A stretch of 64,000 bases of DNA from Roseinatronobacter sp052379845. GTDB taxonomy: Bacteria > Pseudomonadota > Alphaproteobacteria > Rhodobacterales > Rhodobacteraceae. A model generated the notes under the pieces. It had not been told where the DNA came from. It worked only from the letters and a program-made list of their open reading frames with translations, and made no database searches. The stretch lies in assembly GCA_052379845.1 (NCBI GenBank), contig JBQTCF010000018.1; one strand, 5' to 3'. The number at the start of each line of letters is the position of its first letter. Positions within the stretch are counted from its first letter, which is position 1. The translations under genes were made by a program, and so were the position numbers. Shown piece by piece: positions 17,992-27,327 of the stretch.

Positions 17992-19230
17992 TCAGCCCTT
18001 CAGCCGCCGGTTGCGCGCTGCAAGCAATTTCAGACGCAGCGCATTCAGCTGGATGAAGCCCGCTGCATCCTTCTGGTCATACGCGCCTGCATCATCTTCA
18101 AAAGTGACATGCGCTTCTGAATACAGGCTGTGATCGGACCAGCGCCCGACTGTGCGCACAGACCCTTTGTACAGTTTCAACCGCACAGTGCCAGTCACAT
18201 GTTCCTGACTTTTGTCAATGGCGGCCTGCAGCATGTCACGTTCGGGGGAGAACCAGAACCCGTTATAGATAAGTTCCGCGTAGCGCGGCATCAGGCTGTC
18301 TTTCAGGTGGCCCGCGCCGCTGTCGAGCGTGATCTGTTCGATTCCGCGATGCGCTTCCAACAAGATGGTGCCGCCCGGTGTTTCATAGATCCCGCGCGAT
18401 TTCATGCCCACAAAGCGGTTTTCCACGAAATCCAGCCGCCCGATTCCATGTTTGCGGCCATACTCGTTCAGCGCGGTCAGAAGGGTGGCGGGCGACATTG
18501 AAGCGCCGTTGATCGCGGTCGCATCGCCCTTGTTGAACGTGACTTCGATGAATTCGGGTGTGTCGGGCGCATCTTCGGGGTTTACGCTGCGCTGATAGAC
18601 GTAATCGGGCGCGTCCTCGGCGGGGTTTTCCAGAACCTTGCCTTCTGAGGATGTGTGCAGCAGGTTGGCATCCACGCTGAAGGGCGCTTCGCCGCGCTTG
18701 TCCCTGGCGATGGGGATCTGGTTGGCTTCTGCGAATTCCAGCAGCTTGGTGCGCGATGTCAGGTCCCATTCGCGCCAGGGCGCAATCACCTTGATATCGG
18801 GGTTCAGCGCGTAGGCCGCCAGTTCAAAACGCACCTGATCATTGCCCTTGCCGGTTGCGCCATGCGCCACCGCATCTGCGCCGGTGGCTTCGGCGATTTC
18901 CACAAGGCGTTTGGAAATCAGCGGGCGCGCGATAGAGGTGCCCAGCAGATATTGCCCTTCATACAGAGCATTGGCGCGGAACATGGGGAAGACGAAATCG
19001 CGCACGAATTCTTCGCGCAGATCCTCGATAAAGATGTTTTCTGGCGCAACACCCAGCAATTCGGCCTTTTTGCGCGCGGGGTCCAGTTCCTCACCCTGCC
19101 CCAGATCGGCGGTGAAGGTCACGACTTCGCAGTCATATTCGGTTTTCAACCATTTCAGGATGATCGAGGTATCCAGCCCGCCGGAATAGGCAAGCACGAC
19201 TTTCTTGGGGGCATTGGGTTTGGCGCACAT
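17992..19230 (-). CDS. argG: Argininosuccinate synthase
   Basis: Joins citrulline and aspartate at the expense of ATP in arginine biosynthesis. The 412-residue product starts with the ATP P-loop AYSGGLDTS and carries the family blocks EGQYLLGTSIARP, GKGNDQVRFE, YETPGG and a terminal LNALRLKLLAARN. The reading frame is open thirty codons further upstream, but a CCGGAG ribosome binding site stands right before the ATG at 19230 and the family begins a few residues before the P-loop. It is transcribed leftwards and alone. The divergent thioesterase gene starts 133 bases away. Confidence 0.96.
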   Translation of the reverse strand: MCAKPNAPKKVVLAYSGGLDTSIILKWLKTEYDCEVVTFTADLGQGEELDPARKKAELLGVAPENIFIEDLREEFVRDFVFPMFRANALYEGQYLLGTSIARPLISKRLVEIAEATGADAVAHGATGKGNDQVRFELAAYALNPDIKVIAPWREWDLTSRTKLLEFAEANQIPIARDKRGEAPFSVDANLLHTSSEGKVLENPAEDAPDYVYQRSVNPEDAPDTPEFIEVTFNKGDATAINGASMSPATLLTALNEYGRKHGIGRLDFVENRFVGMKSRGIYETPGGTILLEAHRGIEQITLDSGAGHLKDSLMPRYAELIYNGFWFSPERDMLQAAIDKSQEHVTGTVRLKLYKGSVRTVGRWSDHSLYSEAHVTFEDDAGAYDQKDAAGFIQLNALRLKLLAARNRRLKG

Positions 19231-19363
19231 GACGGCAACTCCGGTTGGATGGGTGGTTTTGCTTTCGTCTATTGGCTTTGGCGCAGTGCTGCAAGAGTGG
19301 AGGGGGTTATGCTGCGCCACAGATGTGATATGCCTAGATGCAAAGCGGGCTGTCGGAGGTCAT

Positions 19364-19789
19364 ATGCAAAACCGTCTGGACCTATTGCGCGGGGTCATTC
19401 ATCCATGGCACCATGACCATTTCGGGCATATGAACGTCCGCCATTACGCGCCGTTTTTTGATGATGCCTGCTATCACATGTGGACCGCGCTGGACCTGCC
19501 TTATAGCCGGATGTTGACGGAGCACGCGGTGCACACAGTCACGGCGCAGGCAACAACGCGGTTTGTTCAGGAATTGCAGGCGGGTGACCTGATCATGATT
19601 GATGGCGCGGTGGCGCGTATTGGCACCAAAAGCTGCGCCTTCCATCTGCGCATGCTGCATGCAGATACGGGCGCATTGCACGCCACATGTGACGTTGTCG
19701 AGGTGTTTTTCGACCCCAAAACCCGCGCATCCGCCCCGATGCCCCGGCATATCCGCGAGAAGCTGCAACGCTGGCTGGTTGCGTCATGA
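19364..19789 (+). CDS. Hotdog-fold thioesterase (4HBT family)
   Basis: A 141-residue hotdog-fold protein resembling YbgC/FadM-type acyl-CoA thioesterases. The active-site stretch HDHFGHMNVRHYAPFFDDA carries the Asp/His-x-x-Gly-His-Val/Met-Asn signature of the 4-hydroxybenzoyl-CoA thioesterase family, on the helix that follows. CGGAGGT at 19353-19359 fixes the ATG at 19364; an upstream in-frame ATG at 19205 runs antisense into argG and has no support. The stop overlaps the ilvA start by four bases, so the two are translationally coupled, although no direct metabolic link is obvious. Confidence 0.85.
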   Translation: MQNRLDLLRGVIHPWHHDHFGHMNVRHYAPFFDDACYHMWTALDLPYSRMLTEHAVHTVTAQATTRFVQELQAGDLIMIDGAVARIGTKSCAFHLRMLHADTGALHATCDVVEVFFDPKTRASAPMPRHIREKLQRWLVAS

Positions 19790-21033
19790 CATCCTTCCTG
19801 CAAGATGCGCGCCGCGCCACAGCCGCGTTGCGCGACGTATTCCCCCCCACCCCGCTGTTGCGCAATGATCACCTGTCGCAGCGCTACGGGGCCGATATCT
19901 GGCTGAAGCGCGAAGACCTGTCACCCGTGCGCAGCTACAAGATTCGTGGCGCGTTCAATGCCATGCACAAGCGCATGGCCGCCTTCCCCAACCAACGCCA
20001 TTTCGTATGCGCCAGCGCAGGCAACCACGCGCAGGGCGTGGCCTTCGCGTGCCGTCATTTCGGGGTGCAGGGCACAATTTTCATGCCGGTCACTACGCCG
20101 CAGCAAAAAATCATGAAGACCCGCACCTTTGGCGGGCCGAATATCGATATTAGACTTACCGGGGATATCTTCGATCAGGCCCTTGATGCCGCGCAGCGCT
20201 TTTGCAGCGACGCAGGGGCGCATTTCCTGTCGCCCTTCGATGATGATGATGTGATTGAAGGACAAGCCAGCGTCGCGGTCGAGGTGCTGGCGCAGTTGGG
20301 CCGTGCCCCTGACATACTGATCCTGCCAGTGGGCGGCGGGGGGCTGGGGGCGGGGATGTCAGCCTATCTGCAGCTGGCGGCCCCTGAAATTGCGCTGCGC
20401 TATGTGGAACCCACGGGCGGCGCAAGCCTTACGGCGGCATTGGCAGCAGGCAAGCCGGTGACCCTGCCGCAGCTGGACACGTTCGTGGATGGCGCATCAG
20501 TGGCGCGGATCGGGGCGCGCACATTCGAAAAGCTGCGCGACACCCGCGCAGAACACGTCTTGCTGGCGGCCGAGAACAGGGTGTGCGTGACGATTCTGGA
20601 TATGCTGAACCATGACGGCATTGTGCTGGAACCCGCAGGCGCGCTGTCACTTGATGCGCTGCAGGATATGGCCACGCAAATACAGGGCAAAACCGTTATT
20701 TGCGTGGCGTCAGGGGGGAATTTCGATTTTGAGCGTCTGCCCGAAGTCAAGGAACGCGCCATGCGCTTTTCTGGAACCAAGAAATACTTGTTGCTGCGCC
20801 TGCCCCAGCGCCCCGGCGCGTTGAAGGATTTTCTGGGTATCCTTGGCCCACATGATGATATTGCGCGGTTCGAATACCTGAAGAAAACCGCCCGGAATTT
20901 TGGCACTGTGCTTTTGGGGATTGAAACGACGGACCCCGCGAATTTTGCAAGCCTGTTTGCGCGGATGGAACAGCACGGGTTCACCTTCACCGACATCACC
21001 AATGATGAAGTGATCGCAAATTTTGTAATTTGA
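19786..21033 (+). CDS. ilvA: Threonine ammonia-lyase
   Basis: PLP enzyme converting threonine to 2-oxobutanoate and ammonia, the first committed step to isoleucine. The 415-residue protein has the fold-type II catalytic domain (1-325) with the PLP lysine K52 in SYKIRGAF, the phosphate-binding GGGGLGAGM loop and a shorter C-terminal ACT-like regulatory domain (about 335-415) than the two-domain E. coli IlvA. This length is typical of the single-ACT biosynthetic form. The start overlaps the upstream thioesterase by four bases. Confidence 0.93.
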   Translation: MTSFLQDARRATAALRDVFPPTPLLRNDHLSQRYGADIWLKREDLSPVRSYKIRGAFNAMHKRMAAFPNQRHFVCASAGNHAQGVAFACRHFGVQGTIFMPVTTPQQKIMKTRTFGGPNIDIRLTGDIFDQALDAAQRFCSDAGAHFLSPFDDDDVIEGQASVAVEVLAQLGRAPDILILPVGGGGLGAGMSAYLQLAAPEIALRYVEPTGGASLTAALAAGKPVTLPQLDTFVDGASVARIGARTFEKLRDTRAEHVLLAAENRVCVTILDMLNHDGIVLEPAGALSLDALQDMATQIQGKTVICVASGGNFDFERLPEVKERAMRFSGTKKYLLLRLPQRPGALKDFLGILGPHDDIARFEYLKKTARNFGTVLLGIETTDPANFASLFARMEQHGFTFTDITNDEVIANFVI

Positions 21034-21093
21034 AGCGGCGCCCACCACCGCCAAACGCGGCCAGTTCGTGATGCGCGACACGCGCGCGCACCC

Positions 21094-21420
21094 TCAGAGC
21101 TGGGCGCGCCAGCCGTCGCGCAACAGGGCAATGGCCGTCGGAAAATCCGACAGGACAATTTCGCGGTCGGTGTCTGTTGGCATGCCGTCATTGGCAGCCG
21201 CTTCTGCCTGACCACAGCAGGTTGCCATTTCCTGCAACCCAAGGTTCAGCGCGGCCCCTTTCAGAAAGTGAAATTCGGCCATGCGGGTTGCGGGCGTCTG
21301 CGCAGCCTGCAGGCGCACAAGGGCCTCATCCACTTCCTCTACGAACAGCGAAAGCACTTCTTCAAAGGCTTCTTCGCCGATTTCATCGTATAATTCCCGA
21401 ACACGCTTCCAGTCTATCAC
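21094..21420 (-). CDS. HPt (histidine phosphotransfer) domain protein
   Basis: A small helical phosphotransfer protein. The phosphorylatable His is H51 in EFHFLKGAALNLG, matching the H-x-L-K-G-x-x-x-x-x-G signature. A GTG at 21420 preceded by AAAGGTGG is a better start (108 residues) than the ATG at 21453, which lacks a ribosome binding site. It is divergent from a receiver-domain PP2C phosphatase whose start is 189 bases away. No histidine kinase is in the window, so the phosphate donor is unknown. Pairing with the neighbouring receiver domain (D61) is an inference from position. Confidence 0.85.
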   Translation of the reverse strand: MIDWKRVRELYDEIGEEAFEEVLSLFVEEVDEALVRLQAAQTPATRMAEFHFLKGAALNLGLQEMATCCGQAEAAANDGMPTDTDREIVLSDFPTAIALLRDGWRAQL

Positions 21421-21609
21421 GGGTCCACCTTTCACTCCGATTGGCCATTGCATAAAGGTATTTTCTTAACGGCGAGTAATCTGGCGGGGCAGAAAAATCG
21501 TCTTGGGGTTCACCTGTTATTAAACTGGGGATGCGACTTTTCACGGGATGCGAATTTGACAGTCACTGCTACCCCGGGGCGTTTTTTGGAAACAGATGTC
21601 AGCAAGCGT

Positions 21610-22854
21610 ATGGTTTCTGAAGTTGGAAAACCAGCCCGAAAGCGTGCCTTGATTGTCGATGACAGTCGTGCGCAACGCCTTATTTTTTCAAGGCATCTGC
21701 AGGGTTGGGGGTATGAAACAACGCAAGCGGCCTCGGGGCAGGAAGCGCTGGAACTATGCGCGCAAACCCATTTCGACCTTGTTTTGTCAGACTGGATGAT
21801 GCCGGAAATGAACGGCCTTCAGTTTTGTCAGGCATTTCGCGCGCGTCAGAACGATTTTTACAGCTATTTCATTCTTCTTACGTCTAAAAACGACAAAACT
21901 GCCGTGGCTGAAGGGTTGAATGTTGGTGCTGATGACTTTCTGACCAAGCCTGTCTCCACGATGGAACTGCGCGCCAGAATCAGCGCGGGTGAACGCCTGC
22001 TGGATATGGAACGCGAGGTGCGCAAAGCCCTGCGGCAGTTGCAACAAGTGCATGACGCACTGGAACGCGATCTTCAACAGGCGCGCAAACTGCAACATGC
22101 CCTGATTCGAGAACGGTTCCGGGAATATGGCACCAGCCAATTGGCGCTTTTGCTGCAATCCTCGGGGCATGTCGGTGGCGATCTGGTTGGCAGCTTCCGA
22201 ATTTCGGACAGCAGAATCGCCATATATTCAATCGATGTGTCCGGCCACGGTGTCGCCGCTGCCATGCTTAGCGCGCGAATCAGCGCCTTGTTCGCCGAAG
22301 GGGCGCAAAGCCAGAATATTGCGCTGTCGCTTGATCCGCATAGCGGCGTCACAACCGCCTGCGCACCCGAACACGTTGCCGCGCGCATGAATGATCTTAT
22401 GCTTAGCGAAATGGAAACGGAAACCTACCTGACCCTTGCCTATGCGGATCTGGACCTTGCCACCGGGCGCGCGACCATTGTGCAAGCGGGGCACCCGCAT
22501 CCCGCCGTGCAGCGCAAATCCGGCAAGGTGGAATTTGTGGGTGACGGGGGGCTACCTGTAGGGTTGATCCCGCATGCCGGCTATTCCAGCTTTACAGTGA
22601 CCCTTGCCCCGGGGGACAGGTTGTTTTTGTATTCGGACGGTGTGACCGAATGTTCCGATCCGTCGGATCAGGAATTCGGGCAGGACAGGCTGGGCCAGAT
22701 GATGGAAAAGCTGGCTGACATTCGCGGCCTTGATTTTTTGGACGCATTGAAATGGAACTTGGGCAAATGGGCGGGCAAGGATGACTTCAGCGATGACGTG
22801 TCCGGCGTAATATTCGAATTTCATGATTATGCTGCCCCCGGCACGACGGCCTGA
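21610..22854 (+). CDS. Response regulator with C-terminal PP2C (SpoIIE/RsbU-type) phosphatase
   Basis: A two-part signalling protein of 414 residues: a receiver domain (about 11-130) with acidic DD pair at 17-18, phospho-acceptor D61 (VLSDWMMPEMNG) and the KP motif; a coiled-coil linker rich in Glu, Gln and Arg (about 135-170); and a PP2C-type Ser/Thr phosphatase domain (about 185-410) with metal-binding Asp in GGDLVG and DVSGHG and a later YSDGVTE. Such RsbU-like enzymes usually dephosphorylate an anti-sigma-factor antagonist in a partner-switching pathway. No STAS or anti-sigma gene is nearby. The ATG at 21610 precedes the receiver domain by the usual distance, though its ribosome binding site is weak. 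A divergent HPt gene lies next to it. Confidence 0.87.
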   Translation: MVSEVGKPARKRALIVDDSRAQRLIFSRHLQGWGYETTQAASGQEALELCAQTHFDLVLSDWMMPEMNGLQFCQAFRARQNDFYSYFILLTSKNDKTAVAEGLNVGADDFLTKPVSTMELRARISAGERLLDMEREVRKALRQLQQVHDALERDLQQARKLQHALIRERFREYGTSQLALLLQSSGHVGGDLVGSFRISDSRIAIYSIDVSGHGVAAAMLSARISALFAEGAQSQNIALSLDPHSGVTTACAPEHVAARMNDLMLSEMETETYLTLAYADLDLATGRATIVQAGHPHPAVQRKSGKVEFVGDGGLPVGLIPHAGYSSFTVTLAPGDRLFLYSDGVTECSDPSDQEFGQDRLGQMMEKLADIRGLDFLDALKWNLGKWAGKDDFSDDVSGVIFEFHDYAAPGTTA

Positions 22855-22942
22855 ACCTCAGTTGTGGGGGGGGCGGGCTTGCCTTCGGCAAGATTTGCGG
22901 CAAGACTGGCTCAAGAAATATCTGCCACACCAAGGAGCATTC

Positions 22943-23704
22943 ATGAGCGCAGTCCTGACATCCCCGACGGGACGATCCTTGGCCTATGTTCGCACAGAAG
23001 GCCACGGGCCGGGGGTCGTTTTTCTGGGTGGGTTCAAATCGGATATGACAGGCACCAAAGCGCTGTTTCTGGAAGAATGGGCCAAAAGGACCGGGCGGGC
23101 GTTCTTGCGGTTCGACTATTCGGGGCATGGGCAAAGTTCGGGCGCTTTTACGGATGGCTGCATCGGCGACTGGGCAGAGGATGCGATGGCTGTGCTGGCG
23201 GGGCTGACCACGGGGCCACAAATTCTGGTGGGATCGTCCATGGGCGGATGGATATCCTTGCTTGTTGCGCGCAAGATGCCTGCGCGCGTGCAGGCGTTTA
23301 TCGGTGTGGCCGCCGCGCCGGATTTCACCGAAGACAGCATGTGGCCCCAGCTGTCAGCAGTGCAGCAACAGCAGGTTTTGCAGACCGGGCAAACCAGGCT
23401 TGCGCATGGTCATGACGACCAGCCCTATATTCTGACGCGCCGCTTGTTCGAGGATGGAAAGCGTCATCTGGTTCTGCGGGACGCGCTGCCCCTGCCCTTC
23501 GCGGTGCGTTTGCTGCAAGGTACCCGTGATGAGGCGGTGGATGTTTCCGTTCCCTTGCGCCTGATGGACCATGCAGATTGCCCGGATATGGACCTGCGGC
23601 TGGTAAAGGATGTGGATCACAGGTTTTCAACGCCACGGTGTCTGGGCCTGATTGCCGCGGCAATAGAAGACGTATCCGCCAACACGCACGCCGCAGGAAC
23701 GTAA
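22943..23704 (+). CDS. Alpha/beta hydrolase
   Basis: A 253-residue alpha/beta-hydrolase-fold protein. The nucleophile elbow is GSSMGG (Ser at about residue 100), the oxyanion strand is FLGGFKSDM near residue 30, FDYSGHGQS marks the strand after it, and the acid and His are likely in the LLQGTRDEAV and DVDHRFS segments. AAGGAG at 22931-22936 sets the start at 22943. The length and motifs fit carboxylesterase or thioesterase-like cytoplasmic enzymes. Substrate is unknown. It converges on the HisN-like gene with only eleven bases between stops. Confidence 0.85.
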   Translation: MSAVLTSPTGRSLAYVRTEGHGPGVVFLGGFKSDMTGTKALFLEEWAKRTGRAFLRFDYSGHGQSSGAFTDGCIGDWAEDAMAVLAGLTTGPQILVGSSMGGWISLLVARKMPARVQAFIGVAAAPDFTEDSMWPQLSAVQQQQVLQTGQTRLAHGHDDQPYILTRRLFEDGKRHLVLRDALPLPFAVRLLQGTRDEAVDVSVPLRLMDHADCPDMDLRLVKDVDHRFSTPRCLGLIAAAIEDVSANTHAAGT

Positions 23705-23715
23705 GCGCGCGGCGT

Positions 23716-24525
23716 TTACGCAGACAGCAAGGCAAGCGCGCGGGCGTGGATCTGCGGGTTTGCCGCCGCGATAACCTGCCCGCTTTGGCCGACCGCCGCG
23801 CCCTGCCAGTCGGTCACCACACCACCTGCAGCTTCGATCACGGCCAGCGGGGCTGCAATGTCATAGGCATTCAACCCTGCTTCGATCACAAGATCGATCT
23901 GGCCCAGCGCTAGAAGCGCATATGCGTAGCAATCCATGCCATAGCGCGTCAGGCGGCAGGCGGCCGACACCCGTTGAAACGCGGCGCGCTCCGCTTCGGT
24001 GCCGATTTCGGGAAATGTCGAAAACACGATCGCATCGCCCAAAACCCGCGTATTGCGACAGTGCAAGGCTGTGGTGCCATGGGGACCAGTCGCCTGCGCC
24101 ACACCAAGACCGCCAATAAAGCGTTCCCCAATATAGGGTTGGTCGATCACCCCCAGAAATGGCCCTTGATCATCCGCAACCGCGACCAGAACCCCCCAAC
24201 ATGGCGTTCCACTTAGAAAAGACCGCGTTCCGTCAATGGGATCGATAACCCATGTCAGGCCCGAAGATGTGGGAACCGGCCCGAATTCTTCGCCTGTTAT
24301 CCCGTCCTGCGGGCGCAAGCGGGCAAGGCTGTCGCGGATAAGCTGTTCTACAGCGCGGTCAGCGATGGTGACAGGGTCAAACCCATCGCCGGACTTGTTT
24401 TCGGCTGCCAATTCCGGCTGTCGGAAATAGCGAAGTGTCTCGGATCGCGCGCTGTCAGCGAACGCGTGTATCAGGTCCAGAAGCTGGGCTTTTTCCGCTG
24501 CGGAAAGGTTAGATCGGTTTTTCAC
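23716..24525 (-). CDS. hisN: Inositol monophosphatase family protein, probable histidinol-phosphatase
   Basis: A 269-residue magnesium-dependent phosphatase of the IMPase superfamily. Metal-binding motifs are GEEFG (Glu), WVIDPIDGTRSFLSG (two Asp) and YDIAAPLAVIEAAGG. In many Alphaproteobacteria the protein with this length and with the RSETLRYFRQ opening is HisN, the histidinol-phosphate phosphatase of histidine biosynthesis, so that assignment is likely but not proven here. A GTG at 24525 with AAGGA upstream is the better start. The ATG at 24585 would add twenty unconserved basic residues. Confidence 0.78.
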   Translation of the reverse strand: MKNRSNLSAAEKAQLLDLIHAFADSARSETLRYFRQPELAAENKSGDGFDPVTIADRAVEQLIRDSLARLRPQDGITGEEFGPVPTSSGLTWVIDPIDGTRSFLSGTPCWGVLVAVADDQGPFLGVIDQPYIGERFIGGLGVAQATGPHGTTALHCRNTRVLGDAIVFSTFPEIGTEAERAAFQRVSAACRLTRYGMDCYAYALLALGQIDLVIEAGLNAYDIAAPLAVIEAAGGVVTDWQGAAVGQSGQVIAAANPQIHARALALLSA

Positions 24526-24612
24526 CCCGGTGTCCTTGTGTCGGGAACGGCCCCCCTTATTGGCGTGCCCCCCCGCGGACCGCAAGCGCCGTCCTGCCCC
24601 TGCGCGTTAGAA

Positions 24613-24966
24613 TCAGGCCGCTTCCCCCAATGCACGCGCCAGTTCAAACAGGCGTTTGCGCTGATTTTCGGGAATTGCGTAATATGTGCGCAACAGATCA
24701 AGCGTTTCCTTGTTTGACAGCATGTCGTCATGCTGGCTGGCCTGTTCCTGTGTCACATCCTGAAAAAAGAATGTGATGGGCACTTTCAGCGCCTGCGCAA
24801 TATCCCACAATCTGGACGCGGAAACGCGGTTCATGCCGGTTTCGTATTTCTGGATTTGCTGGAATTTTATACCAACAACTTCCGCAAGCTGCTGCTGGGT
24901 CATGCCTACAGCCCAACGACGTTGCCTGATACGCTGCCCGACATGAAGATCAACAGGATGCGACAT
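24613..24966 (-). CDS. XRE family helix-turn-helix regulator
   Basis: A 117-residue DNA-binding protein with an N-terminal Cro/C1-type helix-turn-helix (about residues 10-65, MTQQQLAEVVGIKFQQIQKYE). The DNA-contact helix KFQQIQKYETG and the RVSASRLWDIAQAL segment match a group of XRE regulators found in several copies in Rhodobacterales genomes. The C-terminal fifty residues are helical and have no recognised ligand domain. It is transcribed leftwards behind a long AT-rich gap. Targets are unknown. Confidence 0.86.
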   Translation of the reverse strand: MSHPVDLHVGQRIRQRRWAVGMTQQQLAEVVGIKFQQIQKYETGMNRVSASRLWDIAQALKVPITFFFQDVTQEQASQHDDMLSNKETLDLLRTYYAIPENQRKRLFELARALGEAA

Positions 24967-25323
24967 TGTATTCCCCGTTCCTTATTTTTTGTTTACTCGT
25001 ATTCGTATGAACCAAAGCATCAACGCCCTGAAACCAAACATGAAAGTCCAAATGGCAAGCTTGCCGCAACTTAACGGCCCTGGGTCGGGCGACACGAACT
25101 CTGGCGCGGCAAGCTCAACCATCGGTGTAAGGTATGTTGCGCCAAAAGGGTTGATCAATTGTTTCAATCCCGACGATTTCTCGAAAATTCGCAAATTGCA
25201 TTGCATTTTGCAAACAACTTAAGGCTGAATGAAGCGCATTGCGAATACCGCGCTTGGTGAAGCTCTTGTTCGTCCCCGTCACTTCGGTAAGATTGCCCAA
25301 AATGGTAACGACAGGACACCGTG
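24967..25323. other. 357-base gene-free gap, AT-richer than its surroundings
   Basis: No coding frame here has family-like features. The region lies between the divergent starts of the XRE regulator and the quinone oxidoreductase and must carry the promoters of both. Its base composition is visibly lower in GC than flanking genes. Confidence 0.5.
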
Positions 25324-26295
25324 ATGCGCGCAGTTCGCCTTGAAACCACCGAATCAAATCCGGTCTTCGCTGATATTCCGACACCCGCTCCGGGACCGGG
25401 CGAACTGACGGTCGATGTTGCCGCATGCGGCCTGAATTTCGCTGATTTGCTTATGGTTAAGGGGCAATATCAGGAGCGCCCCCCCCTTCCTGCTACATTG
25501 GGCATGGAAATTTCCGGCACGATTCGCGCCATTGGCCCGAATGTGACGGGGTTTGCAGTGGGCCAGCGGGTTGCGGCATTCACGGGTCTGGGTGGTCTGG
25601 CCGAAGTTGCGCTGTGCCCCGCAGAGCGCTGTATCCCCCTGCCCGACGCAATGTCGCTGACCGATGCCGCCGGTTTTCTGGTGGCCTATGGCACATCGCA
25701 TCTGGCCTTGGCCCACCGCGCACGGTTGCAACAAAATGAAACACTTGTTGTTCTGGGGGCCGCAGGCGGGGTTGGGTTGACCGCAGTGGAGATTGGCGCG
25801 CAAATGGGGGCGCGTGTCGTTGCAGTTGCACGGGGCGCACAGAAATTGCAGGTGGCAAAGAGCGCGGGCGCGGCCATCTGTCTGGACAGCGATACGACGA
25901 ACTTGCGCAGCACCCTGAAGGACTTGGGCGGGGTCGATGTCGTCTATGACGCCATAGGAGAGCCGATGGCCAGCGAAGCACTGCGCGCATTACGCCCCGA
26001 AGGGCGCTTTCTGGCCATCGGGTTTGCAGGGGGCAAAGTGCCGCAGTTTCCAGCCAATATTCTGTTGGTGAAAAACCTGACAGTCATGGGGTTGTATTGG
26101 GGGGGCTACCTGAATTTTGCCCCCAAGGCGTTGGCCGACAGCTTGCTGGAGGTGTTTGACTGGTATGCCCAAGGCCGTATCAAACCACATGTCAGCCATA
26201 TCATGCCCTTTGAGCAGGTGTTTGACGGGTTCGAGCTGTTGCGCAGCCGCAAATCCACAGGGAAAGTGGTCATTTCAATAGCGGGAAGCGCATAG
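25324..26295 (+). CDS. NADPH:quinone oxidoreductase family protein (MDR superfamily)
   Basis: A 323-residue medium-chain dehydrogenase/reductase of the quinone oxidoreductase group, likely reducing quinones or enones with NADPH. The N-terminal GroES-like domain has ACGLNFADLLMVKGQY, typical of zinc-free members. The Rossmann domain starts around residue 140 with LGAAGGVGLTAVEIG. No structural or catalytic zinc ligands are seen. A GTG three bases upstream is an alternative start; the AGGA at about 25313 suits either. It stands alone. Confidence 0.87.
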   Translation: MRAVRLETTESNPVFADIPTPAPGPGELTVDVAACGLNFADLLMVKGQYQERPPLPATLGMEISGTIRAIGPNVTGFAVGQRVAAFTGLGGLAEVALCPAERCIPLPDAMSLTDAAGFLVAYGTSHLALAHRARLQQNETLVVLGAAGGVGLTAVEIGAQMGARVVAVARGAQKLQVAKSAGAAICLDSDTTNLRSTLKDLGGVDVVYDAIGEPMASEALRALRPEGRFLAIGFAGGKVPQFPANILLVKNLTVMGLYWGGYLNFAPKALADSLLEVFDWYAQGRIKPHVSHIMPFEQVFDGFELLRSRKSTGKVVISIAGSA

Positions 26296-26431
26296 GATCG
26301 GGGCACACGGGCGAAACCCGATCAAATCCTGTTCAGGTCATGCCGGAAATGCTTGAATTCCGTGGCATTCGACACGATATTCCATGCAGGACCGCGCGGG
26401 CACCCGCGCTTTTTTTTAACCGGAGGTGAAA

Positions 26432-27214
26432 ATGGCCAATTTCAACACGATGCGCGCTCAGACGAGTGGCGCTCGCGCTGAACAGATTGACGCGGGTTTG
26501 CGCGCCCATATGAACAAGGTTTACGGAACCATGTCTGTTGGCATGCTGATTACGGCTGCCGCGGCATGGGCCATTTCGGGACTTGCCGTTACCACAGACC
26601 CGAATGCGGCTGTGGCGCAACTGCCCAATGGCACGCTGCTGAACAGCCTTGGGGGCGCGATTTACCTGTCGCCACTGCGCTGGGTGATCATGTTTGCCCC
26701 GCTGGCGTTCATCCTGTTTGGGTGGGGCGCGCTGATGCGTCGCGCATCTGCCGCCGGGGTGCAGCTTGGCTTTTTCGTTTTCGCAAGCGCGATCGGCCTG
26801 TCGCTCAGCTCCATCTTCCTGATGTTCACAAGCTATTCGATCACACAGACATTCCTTGTGACTGCAATTGCGTTTGGCGGGCTTAGCCTGTGGGGATACA
26901 CCACCAAAAAAGACCTGTCCGGCATGGGCACTTTCCTGATCATGGGTGTTATTGGCCTGATTGTGGCGATGGTGATCAACATCTTCCTTGCAAGCCCTGC
27001 AATGATGTTTGCAATTTCGGCCATCGGCATTCTGATCTTTGCTGGTCTGACGGCATTTTATACCCAGCAAATCAAAAGTGACTATGTCGCGCATGCCATG
27101 GCAGGCGATCAGGAGTGGCTGGACAAGGCCGCCATCGATGGCGCGCTAAGCCTGTATATCAGCTTCCTGAACATGTTTCAGTTTCTGCTGATGTTCATGG
27201 GCCAGCAAGAATAA
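26432..27214 (+). CDS. Bax inhibitor-1/YccA family membrane protein
   Basis: An integral inner-membrane protein of the BI-1/YccA family, 260 residues with about seven hydrophobic segments after a 30-residue soluble N-terminus (TM segments near 33-52, 82-103, 112-135, 140-158, 168-195, 200-220 and at the C-terminus). Family members are leak channels or modulators of membrane proteolysis (YccA binds FtsH in E. coli). GGAGGT at 26422-26427 fixes the ATG at 26432. A strong intrinsic terminator follows 26 bases after the stop. Confidence 0.92.
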   Translation: MANFNTMRAQTSGARAEQIDAGLRAHMNKVYGTMSVGMLITAAAAWAISGLAVTTDPNAAVAQLPNGTLLNSLGGAIYLSPLRWVIMFAPLAFILFGWGALMRRASAAGVQLGFFVFASAIGLSLSSIFLMFTSYSITQTFLVTAIAFGGLSLWGYTTKKDLSGMGTFLIMGVIGLIVAMVINIFLASPAMMFAISAIGILIFAGLTAFYTQQIKSDYVAHAMAGDQEWLDKAAIDGALSLYISFLNMFQFLLMFMGQQE

Positions 27215-27240
27215 TCCTTGCATCGCAAAAACCGTTGAAC

Positions 27241-27270
27241 GGGCCAGTGGAAACGCTGGCCCTTTTTGTT
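27241..27270 (+). terminator. Rho-independent terminator after the BI-1 gene
   Basis: GGGCCAG (27241-27247) pairs perfectly with CTGGCCC (27256-27262) across an eight-base loop and is followed directly by TTTTTGTT. It ends rightward transcription from the BI-1 gene. Confidence 0.9.
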
Positions 27271-27327
27271 GTGCGCAACGATGTCCGGCTTTGGGAACAC
27301 GCGCGCCCTGCGACACAGCGCCCCACC

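Noticed and set aside
22878..22892. Hairpin CTTGCC-TTC-GGCAAG as third copy of the GAGTATTT element
   Set aside because: The GAGTATTT block is missing; only GGCAAGA remains, which could be chance. Also no T-run, so not called a terminator.
24982..25206. Minus-strand frame of 74 codons in the 25-kb gap
   Set aside because: It has a hydrophobic end but no ribosome binding site, no family resemblance and AT-rich non-coding composition.
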